Below, piece by piece: positions 15,901 through 23,912 of a stretch of 64,000 nucleotides of DNA; the stretch's first letter is position 1; each line of letters starts with the position of its first letter. The notes under the pieces are model-generated. The model was not told where the DNA came from and made no database searches. It saw only the letters and a list, made by a program, of their open reading frames with translations. Source of the stretch: Nocardioides sp. InS609-2 (lineage in GTDB: Bacteria; Actinomycetota; Actinomycetes; Propionibacteriales; Nocardioidaceae); NCBI RefSeq assembly GCF_023208195.1, contig NZ_CP060034.1, forward strand, positions 3,534,001 to 3,598,000, given 5' to 3'. A program made the position numbers and the translations under genes.

Positions 15901-17648
15901 CGTACCGCACCACCGTGGGCCGCTACTCCGCGACGCCCAATGCGTTCGCGGCCGCCGACCTGTCGCGCCCGCCGCTGCGGGTCACCTCAACCGCGGGTGC
16001 CTACACCTACGGCACGGGCTTCCCCAACAGCTCGTCGGCCACCAACTACTTGGTGGACGTCGTCTTCGAGAAGGTCACGTCCGCCATCGCCGTGGTCAGC
16101 CAGGACCCGGCTCCGGGCGCCGTGTCGGTCTCGCGCGGCACGAACGTCACCGTCGTCCTGTCGGCCCCGATCGCACCGGGTTACCAGCTGACGGTCAAGC
16201 AGGGCGCGACCACGCTGCCGGGGACGGCCAGCCTCAGTGCCGACGCCAAGACCGTGACCTGGGTTCCGTCGGCCCAGCTGCCGGCCGACTCCGACATCAC
16301 GGTGACGCTCAGCGGCGTCACGTCCGTCGACGGTGCCACGCTTGCGACCCAGACCTGGACGTTCCGCACGAGGTCGGCCGACACCGCCAGCAACCAGACC
16401 CTGTTCGGTGACGTGGTGCCGCAGACGCTCGCGGCCTCCGACGGCTCCCCGGTCGAGCTCGGCGTCGTCCTCGAACCCAGCCGCGACGGCACCATCACAG
16501 CGATCCGCTTCTTCAAGGGAGCAGGCAACACCGGTACCCACACGGGCTCGTTGTGGGCCATTGACGGGACCCGCCTGGCCCAGGTGACCTTCGCGGGCGA
16601 GACCGCGTCGGGATGGCAGACCGGCACGCTCTCGTCGCCGGTTGCGGTGACCGCGGGCCAGCGCTACGTCGCGTCGTACCTCGCTCCGGTCGGTCACTAC
16701 TCCTACACCAACGGGTTCTTCTCGTCGGCGTGGACCGCGGGTGACCTGACGGCGCCGCAGGCGAACAACGGCCGCTACCTGTACAGCGCCGCCGGTGGCT
16801 TCCCGACCTACTCATCCGGTTCGGCCAACTACTTCGTCGACGTCGTCTTCCAGCGTGCCGCGCCGACCCTCACCCTGCAGTCCAGGTCGCCGCTCGACGC
16901 CGAGAACGACGTCGCGACGACCGTCAAGCCGTCGGCGACGTTCTCCGCACCGCTCGCGAGCGGGTGGTCGATGACGCTGAAGGCCGGTACGACGACGGTG
17001 GCGGGCTCCGCCGCCCTGTCCACCGACGGCAAGACGCTCACCTTCACGCCGACCGCCGCGCTCGCCGCCGCCACCGACTACACCGTGACCGTGGCCGGCA
17101 TCGTCTCCACGGACGGCGCGACCCTGCCCACCCAGACCTGGACGTTCCGCACGGCCACGGCCACGGCCACGGTCGTCTCACTGTTCGCCGACGTCGTCCC
17201 GGCCACCCCGTCGGTCAACGACTCCGACGCGGTGGAGCTCGGCACGTCGTTCACCCCCTCCCAGAACGGCACGGTCACGGCCGTGAAGTTCTACAAGGGG
17301 GTCGGCAACACGGGCACCCACACCGGGTCGATCTGGTCGATCACCGGCACCCGCCTGGGCACCGTCACGTTCACCAACGAGACCGCCTCCGGCTGGCAGA
17401 CGGCCGTGCTGGCCACACCGGTGCCGGTGACCGCCGGCACGGCGTACGTCGTGTCCTACTACGCACCCGTCGCTCACTACTCCGCGACGGCCGGCTACTT
17501 CACGACCGCCCGGACGGTGGGTCCCTTGACGGCCCCGGCAGCGGGCAACGGCCGCTACCGCTACGGCACCGGCGGCGGTTTCCCGACGAGCACGTTCAAC
17601 GCCACCAACTACTTCGTCGATCTCGTCTTCCGCCAAACCTCCCCCTAG
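12936..17648 (+). CDS. Giant secreted multidomain protein: N,N-dimethylformamidase-like domain, Ig-like domains and four DUF4082 repeats
   Basis: 1570 aa, exported: MVSRLAALVATLMMAALMAV with an AxA-type cleavage region ending in APALAAG. The ATG at 12936 has GAGGAG 7 nt upstream, better than in-frame ATGs at 12891 and 12900. Approximate order: residues 35-530, a domain resembling the C-terminal part of the N,N-dimethylformamidase large subunit (YRMGYYGGLGAR, SDPTWQAYNTYGG, IGHDEYWS, FLAGNEVYWK); 530-625, Ig-like; then four DUF4082 modules at about 625-780, 896-1044, 1155-1306 and 1414-1568, separated by three SbsA-type Big_5 domains. Each DUF4082 contains VRFYKG, NTGTHTGSLW and ETASGWQ-like motifs. 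There is no LPXTG or membrane anchor. DUF4082 also heads two of the beta-helix proteins downstream. The enzymatic activity is unknown; polysaccharide binding or an extracellular matrix role is inference. Confidence 0.88.
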   Translation: MVSRLAALVATLMMAALMAVVTPGAPALAAGDPCGVGGNKIACENSKPGTDPSVWDISGAGDPAIQGFATDISVNLGQRIDFKVDTTASAYTADIYRMGYYGGLGARKIASVTPTPRNQPNCVTDVTTALYDCGNWAVSASWTVPTTAVSGVYIAHIKRSTGAGSHITFIVRDDASTSDVVFQTSDPTWQAYNTYGGAYFYGGGANGRAYKVSYNRPVLTRGRESGRDFFMSSEYAMVRFMERNGYDVSYMAGVDSDRRGQLIKNHKVFLSIGHDEYWSKAQRANVEAARDAGVNLQFLAGNEVYWKTRYQPSIDGTNTAYRTLTSYKETLANAKIDPDTEWTGTWRDPRFAPKSAGAGVPENSLIGTQYMVNFSDLAMTVSAAEGKLRLWRNTSVANLASGSATLAKHTIGYESNEDVDNGRRPAGLIALSTTTGAVPEYLQDFGNTVQAGTTTHHLTMYKAASGALVFSAGTVQWAWGLDAQHDSGFAPEPADVRMQQAQVNLLADMSAQPATLAANLVAATKSTDTTKPTVTVSSPAANAVLNNGQTVTVTGTAADLGGRVAGVEVSTDAGVTWHAATGTTAWTYAYAPRSVGSSPIRVRAIDDSANIGDTVSQAVSVTCPCSIFGPEVPKITAANDSSANELGVRIVALADGFVTGVRFYKGTGNSGTHVGSLWSSSGQRLAQATFTNETATGWQQVAFASAVPVTAGQVYVASYTAPAGRYALKTWGFSDGPQEAGAFVIEGGYGAAAGGRYAAPGAFPASSYQNSNYYVDVTFNATDSAPLIALDQWPLAGSSSVPTNTTVSARYSKPLAPGTAGLTLKDANGTTVAGSTSYDSVSRTVTFTPSAPLAGFVKYTATLSGTDAQGNPVTTGGTWSFTTVKPPSTPGVCPCTLFDDSLMPTLLEDADRSPVTLGVRFTPDVDGQITSVRFYKGLNNTGPHTGTLWGASGTSLATGTFADESTTGWQTLTFPTPVPVRKDTQYVASYRTTVGRYSATPNAFAAADLSRPPLRVTSTAGAYTYGTGFPNSSSATNYLVDVVFEKVTSAIAVVSQDPAPGAVSVSRGTNVTVVLSAPIAPGYQLTVKQGATTLPGTASLSADAKTVTWVPSAQLPADSDITVTLSGVTSVDGATLATQTWTFRTRSADTASNQTLFGDVVPQTLAASDGSPVELGVVLEPSRDGTITAIRFFKGAGNTGTHTGSLWAIDGTRLAQVTFAGETASGWQTGTLSSPVAVTAGQRYVASYLAPVGHYSYTNGFFSSAWTAGDLTAPQANNGRYLYSAAGGFPTYSSGSANYFVDVVFQRAAPTLTLQSRSPLDAENDVATTVKPSATFSAPLASGWSMTLKAGTTTVAGSAALSTDGKTLTFTPTAALAAATDYTVTVAGIVSTDGATLPTQTWTFRTATATATVVSLFADVVPATPSVNDSDAVELGTSFTPSQNGTVTAVKFYKGVGNTGTHTGSIWSITGTRLGTVTFTNETASGWQTAVLATPVPVTAGTAYVVSYYAPVAHYSATAGYFTTARTVGPLTAPAAGNGRYRYGTGGGFPTSTFNATNYFVDLVFRQTSP

Positions 17649-17704
17649 GGGTCGTCGAGGACGGATGATCTGAACAGCAGGCAAGACGATCCTGGGGGAA
17701 TTGA

Positions 17705-18766
17705 ATGTCAACAAGCAGCAAGGTCGGTATTGCCGTCGTGGGCGCGGGCTACTGGGGACCCAACCTGATCCGCAACTTCCGAGCGGCCGACGACTGGGAC
17801 CTGGTCGCCGTCTGCGACCTCGACGTCGAACGCGCCCAGAAGGCGCTCGGCGCGCGCAGCGGCGTCGAGGTCCACGCCGACCTGGTCGATGTGCTCGCCC
17901 GCGACGACGTCGACGCGATCGCCATCGCAACGCCGGCGCGCACCCACCAGGACATCGCCCTGACGGCGATGCGGGCCGGCAAGCACGTGCTGGTCGAGAA
18001 GCCGCTGGCAGACAGCGTGGCCAACGGCTCGGCCATGGTCGACCTGGCCCGTTCCCAGGACGTGGTCCTGATGGCCGACCACACCTACTGCTACACCCCA
18101 GCAGTGCAGAAGATCCGCGAGCTGATCGCCGACGGTGCGCTGGGGGAGATCCTCTTCATCGACTCGGTCCGCATCAACCTCGGGCTCGTGCAGCCCGACG
18201 TCGACGTCTTCTGGGACCTCGCTCCCCACGACCTGTCGATCCTCGACTTCATCCTGCCCGACGGGCTCCGACCCGAGGGCGTCGCCGCCCACGGTGCCGA
18301 CCCGCTGCGCGCCGGCAAGTCGTGCGTCGGCTACCTCACGATGCCGCTGCCCGGCGGCGCCATCGCCCATGTGCACGTCAACTGGCTGAGCCCCACCAAG
18401 ATCCGCCAGATGGTGATCGGTGGCAGCCGGCGCACGCTGGTCTGGGACGACCTCAACCCGCAGCAGCGGATCAGCGTCTACGACCGCGGCGTCGACCTGG
18501 CCCAGGTCTCCGCCGATGACCGCACAGCCGCCACGATCTCCTACCGGCTCGGCGACACCTGGGCGCCGGCCCTGCCCGAGCGCGAGGCGCTCGGTTCGAT
18601 GGTCGCCGAGTACGCCGCGTGCATCCGCGACAAGCGCGCGTCCCTCACCGACGGTGCGGCCGGCCTGCGCGTCCTCTCCGTCCTGGAGGCGGCCTCGGCC
18701 AGCCTCGTCACGGGCGGTTCGCTCGTGGACCCCGACACCCGAACCGTTGAGCGTGAGGCAGTCTGA
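17705..18766 (+). CDS. Gfo/Idh/MocA family oxidoreductase (WbpB-like sugar dehydrogenase)
   Basis: NAD-dependent sugar-nucleotide oxidoreductase; 353 aa. The Rossmann motif IAVVGAGYWGPNLIRN is at the N-terminus, the family EKPLA motif with catalytic lysine is near residue 100, and the DLAPHDLSI segment near 176 carries the active-site histidine. WbpB-type enzymes oxidise C3 of UDP-GlcNAcA before transamination, and DegT and WbpD-like partners are present, so this role is likely but inferred. It is the first gene of a coupled operon; GGGGGAA lies before ATG 17705, 56 bp after the giant gene. Its stop overlaps the next ATG (TGATG). Confidence 0.87.
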   Translation: MSTSSKVGIAVVGAGYWGPNLIRNFRAADDWDLVAVCDLDVERAQKALGARSGVEVHADLVDVLARDDVDAIAIATPARTHQDIALTAMRAGKHVLVEKPLADSVANGSAMVDLARSQDVVLMADHTYCYTPAVQKIRELIADGALGEILFIDSVRINLGLVQPDVDVFWDLAPHDLSILDFILPDGLRPEGVAAHGADPLRAGKSCVGYLTMPLPGGAIAHVHVNWLSPTKIRQMVIGGSRRTLVWDDLNPQQRISVYDRGVDLAQVSADDRTAATISYRLGDTWAPALPEREALGSMVAEYAACIRDKRASLTDGAAGLRVLSVLEAASASLVTGGSLVDPDTRTVEREAV

Positions 18767-19761
18767 TGAGCGGTCTTGAAGGAGCGTCCGTCCTGGTCAC
18801 GGGTGGCGCGGGCACCATCGGGTCGACGCTGGTCGACCAGCTTCTCGAGGCCAGCGTGGGGCACATCGACGTGCTCGACAACCTCGTGCGCGGCCGCCGC
18901 GCCAACCTCGACGGTGCTCTCGCCTCGGGGAGGGTGACCCTGGTCGAGGGCGACATCTGCGACCGCGACCTCGTGCACGACGTGACCCGCGGCAAGGACG
19001 TGGTCTTCCACCAGGCCGCGATCCGCATCACCCAGTGCGCCGAGGAGCCGCGGCTCGCCCTCGAGGTGCTCGTGGACGGCACGTTCAACGTCGTCGAGGC
19101 CACCGTCGAGCACGGCGTCGACAAGTTGGTCGCGGCGTCGTCTGCGTCGGTTTACGGCATGGCCGAGGAGTTCCCGACCACCGAGCGGCACCACCACCAC
19201 AATAACGACACGTTCTACGGCGCCGCCAAGTCGTTCAACGAAGGCATGATCCGCAGCTTCCGGGCCATGAACGGCCTCGACTACGTGCTGCTGCGCTACT
19301 TCAACGTCTACGGCCCGCGGATGGACGTGCACGGCCTCTACACGGAGGTGCTGGTGCGCTGGATGGAACGCATCGTCGACGGCCAGCCGCCGCTGATCTT
19401 CGGCGACGGGCAGCAGACCATGGACTTCGCCTACACCACGGACATCGCGCGGGCCAACGTCCTCGCGGCGGGCAGCGACATCACCGAGGGCGTCTACAAC
19501 ATCGCCTGCGGCGAGGAGACCAGCCTGCTCGGGCTGGCCCAGACACTGCTCAAGGTGATGGGCTCCGACCTCGCGGTCGAGCACGGCCCCGATCGCGCGG
19601 TCAACGGCGTCGTACGCCGGCTCGCAGACGTCTCCGCGGCCGAGCGCGACCTCGGGTTCACCGCCCAGGTCGGCCTCGACCAGGGACTGCGCGAGCTCGT
19701 CGAGTGGTGGCGTCCGTTGCGCGAGGAGATCGCAGCGGGCCGCACCCCGGTGGCGTCATGA
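18766..19761 (+). CDS. NAD-dependent sugar-nucleotide epimerase/dehydratase (extended SDR)
   Basis: 331 aa. The NAD-binding motif VLVTGGAGTIGSTLVDQL is at the N-terminus. The catalytic triad region is visible: SSASVYGMAEEF followed by YGAAK (YxxxK) near residue 150. RYFNVYGPRMDVHG and TMDFAYTTDIARAN are typical of UDP-sugar 4-epimerases and related enzymes. It may be a UDP-GlcNAc/UDP-GlcNAcA 4-epimerase supplying a galacto-configured sugar, or a 4,6-dehydratase substitute for the PglE/D-like pair. The substrate cannot be fixed. It overlaps neighbouring genes by ATG/TGA on both sides. Confidence 0.87.
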   Translation: MSGLEGASVLVTGGAGTIGSTLVDQLLEASVGHIDVLDNLVRGRRANLDGALASGRVTLVEGDICDRDLVHDVTRGKDVVFHQAAIRITQCAEEPRLALEVLVDGTFNVVEATVEHGVDKLVAASSASVYGMAEEFPTTERHHHHNNDTFYGAAKSFNEGMIRSFRAMNGLDYVLLRYFNVYGPRMDVHGLYTEVLVRWMERIVDGQPPLIFGDGQQTMDFAYTTDIARANVLAAGSDITEGVYNIACGEETSLLGLAQTLLKVMGSDLAVEHGPDRAVNGVVRRLADVSAAERDLGFTAQVGLDQGLRELVEWWRPLREEIAAGRTPVAS

Positions 19762-20900
19762 GCCGCATCAATGTCATGCAGCCCTGGCTGGGCGACGAGG
19801 AGGCCGCTGCCGTCGCCGAGGTGATCGCCTCCGGCTGGGTCGCCCAAGGGCCGCGCGTCGCGGCGTTCGAGACCGCCTTCGCCATGGCCATGCAGGCAGA
19901 CCACGCCGTGGCGGTGTCGTCGTGCACCACCGGGTTGCACCTGGCCCTGCTCGTCGCCGGGGTGGGCCCCGGCGACGACGTCGTGGTGCCGTCGTTCTCC
20001 TTCATCGCCACCGCCAACGCCGTGACCTATGTCGGGGCGCGCCCCGTCTTCGCCGACGTGGATGCGACGACCGGCAACCTCACGGCCGACACAGTCGCCT
20101 CGGCGATCACCGCACGGACACGCGCGGTGATCGCCGTGGACCAGGGTGGCGTGCCGCTCGACCTCGCACCCCTGCGCGCGTTGTGCGACCCGCAGGACAT
20201 CGTCGTGATCGAGGACGCCGCGTGCGCGGCCGGCTCGACCTATCGCGACCGCCCCGTCGGTGCCGGTGCCGACATCGCCGCCTGGTCGTTCCACCCGCGC
20301 AAGATCCTCACCACCGGCGAGGGCGGGATGGTCACCACGTCTCTCCCCGAATGGGCGGCCCGTGCCCGGCAGCTGCGCGAGCACGCGATGAGCGTGTCGG
20401 CGGCCGACCGGCACTCGCAGGTCCTGGCGCCGCCGGAGGAGTACGCCGAGATCGGCTTCAACTTCCGGATGACCGACCTCCAGGCAGCCGTGGGCATCGT
20501 CCAGCTCGGTCGGCTGCCCGAGGTGGTCGACCGTCGCCGCGCCATCGCCGCGTCCTACGCCATGGCGGTCGACGAGATCGACGGGCTGCGCATCGTGGTC
20601 GACCCTGCCTGGGGCACCACCAACTTCCAGTCGTGTTGGGTGGAGGTCGAGCCCGACTTCGCCCAGGATCGCGAAGAGCTGATGTTGACCCTCGCCGAGG
20701 CGGGCATCTCCGCCCGCCGCGGCATCATGGCCTCCCACCGACAGCCCGCCTACCGCGACCGCGACACCGGCGACGTGCCTCTGCCGGTGACCGAGCGGCT
20801 CACCGACAACACGCTCATCCTGCCGATGTTCCATCAGCTCTCGGAGTCCGACCAGGCTCGGGTCATCGAGGCGCTCCGCAGCGCAGGACAGGCGTCGTGA
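19758..20900 (+). CDS. DegT/DnrJ/EryC1/StrS aminotransferase 1 (PglE-like)
   Basis: PLP-dependent sugar aminotransferase; 380 aa. The Schiff-base lysine is K182 in SFHPRKILTTGEGGMV; the substrate and PLP pocket shows SSCTTGLHLALLVAG, VVPSFSFIATANAVTY and IEDAACAAGS. ATG 19758 overlaps the upstream stop (ATGA). The immediately following NeuD/PglD-like acyltransferase gene suggests the pair makes a 4-acetamido sugar, as PglE/PglD do in bacillosamine synthesis. The order of reactions here is inferred. Confidence 0.9.
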   Translation: MSRINVMQPWLGDEEAAAVAEVIASGWVAQGPRVAAFETAFAMAMQADHAVAVSSCTTGLHLALLVAGVGPGDDVVVPSFSFIATANAVTYVGARPVFADVDATTGNLTADTVASAITARTRAVIAVDQGGVPLDLAPLRALCDPQDIVVIEDAACAAGSTYRDRPVGAGADIAAWSFHPRKILTTGEGGMVTTSLPEWAARARQLREHAMSVSAADRHSQVLAPPEEYAEIGFNFRMTDLQAAVGIVQLGRLPEVVDRRRAIAASYAMAVDEIDGLRIVVDPAWGTTNFQSCWVEVEPDFAQDREELMLTLAEAGISARRGIMASHRQPAYRDRDTGDVPLPVTERLTDNTLILPMFHQLSESDQARVIEALRSAGQAS

Positions 20901-21547
20901 GCCGGTTGATGCTCCTCGCCGCGACTGGCCTCGCACGCGAGGTGCTCGTCATGGAGCGCGACCGGGGAGCCCACGACACGATCCGGGTGCTCGACGACGA
21001 CCCGGCTCTGTGGGGCACTGAGCTCGACGGCGTGCCCGTGGTGGGCGGCCTCGATCTCGTGGGCGAGTACGCCGACCACGAGCTGCTGGTCTGCGCCGGC
21101 CGGGGCACCTCGCGCCGCGCCATCGTCGAGCGGCTAGCCGACCTGGGCGTCGGTGCCGGCCGCTACGCCACTGTCGTCCACCCGCGCGTCCACCTGCCCG
21201 ACGGATGCCGGATCGGTCGCGGCAGCATCGTGCTCGAGGGTGTCGTGATGACCGCGGCGGTCGACGTCGGCGAGCACGTCGTGGCGATGCCGCACGTGAC
21301 CCTGACCCACGACGACGTCGTCGAGGACTTCGTGACCCTCTGCGCGGGGGTGAACCTCGGCGGGAGAGTGCGGGTCCGCACTGGTGCCTACCTCGGCATG
21401 GGCAGCTGCGTCCGCGAGGACGTCGTGGTCGGCGAGGACGCCGTGCTCGGCATGGGGGCAGCGCTGACGACGGGGCTGCCGGCCGGAGAGACCTGGGTGG
21501 GTGTTCCCGCTCGTCGCATCAGCATCGCAGTGGAGGTGGAGAGATGA
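20897..21547 (+). CDS. NeuD/PglD-like sugar O/N-acyltransferase
   Basis: 216 aa. The N-terminal Rossmann-like subdomain (MSRLMLLAATGLAREVLVM) that binds the substrate is followed by left-handed beta-helix hexapeptides (GCRIGRGSIVLEGVVMTAAV, then DVGEHVVAMPHVTLTHDDVV). The conserved histidines in PHVTLTHDD fit the PglD/NeuD catalytic position. GTG 20897 overlaps the upstream stop (GTGA). It probably acetylates the amino sugar made by the preceding aminotransferase. Confidence 0.87.
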   Translation: MSRLMLLAATGLAREVLVMERDRGAHDTIRVLDDDPALWGTELDGVPVVGGLDLVGEYADHELLVCAGRGTSRRAIVERLADLGVGAGRYATVVHPRVHLPDGCRIGRGSIVLEGVVMTAAVDVGEHVVAMPHVTLTHDDVVEDFVTLCAGVNLGGRVRVRTGAYLGMGSCVREDVVVGEDAVLGMGAALTTGLPAGETWVGVPARRISIAVEVER

Positions 21548-22647
21548 ATGTCGCGTTCGTGGACCTGAAGGCTCAGCACGCGGAGATCGCCGACGAGGTG
21601 AGGGCCGGCATCGAGGACGTCTTCGCGCGCACGGCATTCATCGGCGGCCCGGAGGTCACGGCGTTCGAAGATGAGTACGCCGGCTACGTCGGGGCTCGTC
21701 ACTGCATCGGCGTCGCCAACGGCACCGACGCGCTCGAGCTGGCGCTGCGGGCTGTCGGGGTCACGCCCGGCGGGGAGGTCGTCCTCCCAGCGAACACCTT
21801 CATCGCGACCGCCGAGGCCGTCTCCCGCATCGGCGCGGCGCCCGTGCTGGTCGACGTCGACGACGACCACCTGCTGATCGATGCGGCTGCGGTGGAGCAG
21901 GCGATCACCTCACGCACCCAGGCCGTCGTGCCGGTGCACCTCTTCGGGCAGACAGCGGTCGTCGAGCTGCTCGAGCCGCTCTGTGCTGCCGCTGGCATCT
22001 CGATCGTCGAGGACGCCGCCCAGTCGCAAGGTGCTCGCCGTCACGGACGCGCGGCCGGCACGCTCGGGTTGGTGGCCGGCACCAGCTTCTACCCCGGCAA
22101 GAACCTCGGCGCCGCTGGTGACGCCGGAGCCGTCACGACCGATGACGCGGGAGTGGCCGACCGGGTCCGGCTGCTGGGTGCCCACGGCTCGCCCACCAAG
22201 TACGTCCACGACGTGATCGGCGTGAACTCCCGGCTCGACACCGTCCAGGCCGTCTATCTCCGGGCCAAGCTGTCGCGGCTGGAGAAGTGGAACCAGCTGC
22301 GCCGTGAGGCGGCCGCGCGCTATGACGAGCTCCTCTCGGGAATCCCAGGAGTCCGCACCCCCCGTGTCCTCCCGGGCAACGAGCCCGTGTGGCACCTCTA
22401 CGTCGTCCGCGTGGCGGAGCGCGACCGCGTGCTCGCCGGGCTGACCGCAGCGGGCATCGGCGCCGGCATCCACTACCCGACGCCGGTGCACCTGACCGAC
22501 GCCTACGCAGGCCTGGAGCAGGGCCCCGGATCGTTCCCCGTCTCCGAGCGGGCGGCCGGCCAGGTCCTCTCCCTGCCCATGCACCCGCACCTGACGTCCG
22601 AGCAGCAGGAGTACGTCGCTGCGACACTCGGCTCGCTGGTCGGCTGA
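21544..22647 (+). CDS. DegT/DnrJ/EryC1/StrS aminotransferase 2 (WbpE-like)
   Basis: 367 aa. The Schiff-base lysine is K186 in SFYPGKNLGAAGDAGAV. Other motifs are NGTDALELALRAVG, LPANTFIATAEAVSR, PVHLFGQ and EDAAQSQGA; the C-terminal GIHYPTPVHLTDAY is typical of WbpE/ArnB-like enzymes. It shares the fold of the 19758 gene but is clearly a different subfamily (YPGKNLGA rather than HPRKILTT). WbpE transaminates UDP-3-keto-GlcNAcA, which fits the WbpB-like and WbpD-like genes in the locus. ATG 21544 has GGAGGTGGAGAG directly before it and overlaps the previous stop. Confidence 0.9.
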   Translation: MNVAFVDLKAQHAEIADEVRAGIEDVFARTAFIGGPEVTAFEDEYAGYVGARHCIGVANGTDALELALRAVGVTPGGEVVLPANTFIATAEAVSRIGAAPVLVDVDDDHLLIDAAAVEQAITSRTQAVVPVHLFGQTAVVELLEPLCAAAGISIVEDAAQSQGARRHGRAAGTLGLVAGTSFYPGKNLGAAGDAGAVTTDDAGVADRVRLLGAHGSPTKYVHDVIGVNSRLDTVQAVYLRAKLSRLEKWNQLRREAAARYDELLSGIPGVRTPRVLPGNEPVWHLYVVRVAERDRVLAGLTAAGIGAGIHYPTPVHLTDAYAGLEQGPGSFPVSERAAGQVLSLPMHPHLTSEQQEYVAATLGSLVG

Positions 22648-22652
22648 CACCC

Positions 22653-23912
22653 ATGAGCCTGACAGTCGGAGACTCTGGAGGGCAGCGCAGCGTTGCCGCC
22701 CACTCCGGTCGCGCCGACCCGCTGCGCGTCGCCTTCGTGCTCGAAGGGCTTGCCCTGGGTGGCTGCCCGATCAACGCGATCGACCTCGCCCGCACTCTTC
22801 GCAGCCGCGGACACGAGGTGCACCTGCTGGCGATCGACGAGCAGGTGCTGGTCTCGATCCTGCCGTACGCCGAGGTTGCCGGCTTCGAGGTCACCCTGCT
22901 GCCGACGAAGGCGGGGCTGCTCGCCCGGGCCCGCCAGCTCCGTCGCTACGCGGAGGCCCACGACCTGCGGGTCATCCACGTCTTCGCGCCGTGGCTCGGG
23001 CGTGCTGCCGCTCTGGCGAGCGGCCTGCGGCGGAGGCGCATCGCCGTCGTACTCAACTGGATGATGACCAACGAGTTCCCCACCACCTCCCGCACGCCGC
23101 TCCTGGTCGGCACGGTGGGGCTGCACGAGGAGGCGCTGCGTGAGCACGGTTCCCGCGCCTGGCTGCTGGAGCCGCCGGTGGACCTCGCGCACGACCGGCC
23201 CGACGCCGCTGCGGGTGCCGCGTTCCGGGCCGAGTACTCCATCACCCCGACGGAGGTGCTGCTCACCGTGATCACCCGGGTCGACCGGGTGATGAAGCTA
23301 TCCGGCATCCTGATGGCCATGGACGCCGTCGCCGTCCGTGACGATCCCGACCTGCGGCTGGCCGTCGTCGGTGACGGCAACGCCATGGAGCAGGTGCGGC
23401 TCCACGCCGCGAAGGTCAACGCCGAGCTCGGACGGGAGGCGATCATCCTGACGGGTGCCCTCGCCGACCCGCACCCTGCCTACGCCGCCACCGACGTCGG
23501 CCTCGCCATGGGCGGGTCGGCCAGCCGCACGCTCGCCCACGGCCGCGCGCTCGTCGTGCTCGGCGAGAACGGCTTCAGCCGGCTCTTCGAGCCTGCCAGC
23601 AACGACTACTTCATGAGCGCCGGCTTCTTCGGCACCGATGAGCAGCCGGAGCCCGCGCAGCACCTCGCAGCACAGCTCGGCCGCCTGGACCCCGGGACGC
23701 GCGAGTCGCTCGGCCGGTGGGGGCTCGGCGTCGCCGAGGAGCGGTTCGGCCTCGACGCTGCCGCCACGCGCCTCGAGGTGATCTACCGTGACTGCCTCGT
23801 GGGTGCGAGCCCCGCTCCGGTCCGCCTGCTCGACGATGCCTACCTCGTGTCGCGCCACGGCCTGGGTGTTCTGCGGCGGGCAGCGGCCGGGCCGCGGCGG
23901 GCGAGATCATGA
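22653..23912 (+). CDS. Glycosyltransferase, GT4-like (GT-B fold)
   Basis: 419 aa, no signal peptide. The N-terminal domain begins RVAFVLEGLALGGCPINAID, the glycine-rich loop of GT-B enzymes near residue 32. The C-terminal domain starts around LLTVITRVDRVMKLSGILMA and contains LRLAVVGDGNAMEQV. The usual GT4 E-x7-E motif is replaced by a divergent GGSASRTLAHGRALVVLGE segment, so it is an outlying member and donor and acceptor are unknown. It starts 5 bp after the aminotransferase stop and overlaps the next glycosyltransferase (ATGA). One of the enzymes assembling the repeat unit. Confidence 0.8.
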   Translation: MSLTVGDSGGQRSVAAHSGRADPLRVAFVLEGLALGGCPINAIDLARTLRSRGHEVHLLAIDEQVLVSILPYAEVAGFEVTLLPTKAGLLARARQLRRYAEAHDLRVIHVFAPWLGRAAALASGLRRRRIAVVLNWMMTNEFPTTSRTPLLVGTVGLHEEALREHGSRAWLLEPPVDLAHDRPDAAAGAAFRAEYSITPTEVLLTVITRVDRVMKLSGILMAMDAVAVRDDPDLRLAVVGDGNAMEQVRLHAAKVNAELGREAIILTGALADPHPAYAATDVGLAMGGSASRTLAHGRALVVLGENGFSRLFEPASNDYFMSAGFFGTDEQPEPAQHLAAQLGRLDPGTRESLGRWGLGVAEERFGLDAAATRLEVIYRDCLVGASPAPVRLLDDAYLVSRHGLGVLRRAAAGPRRARS

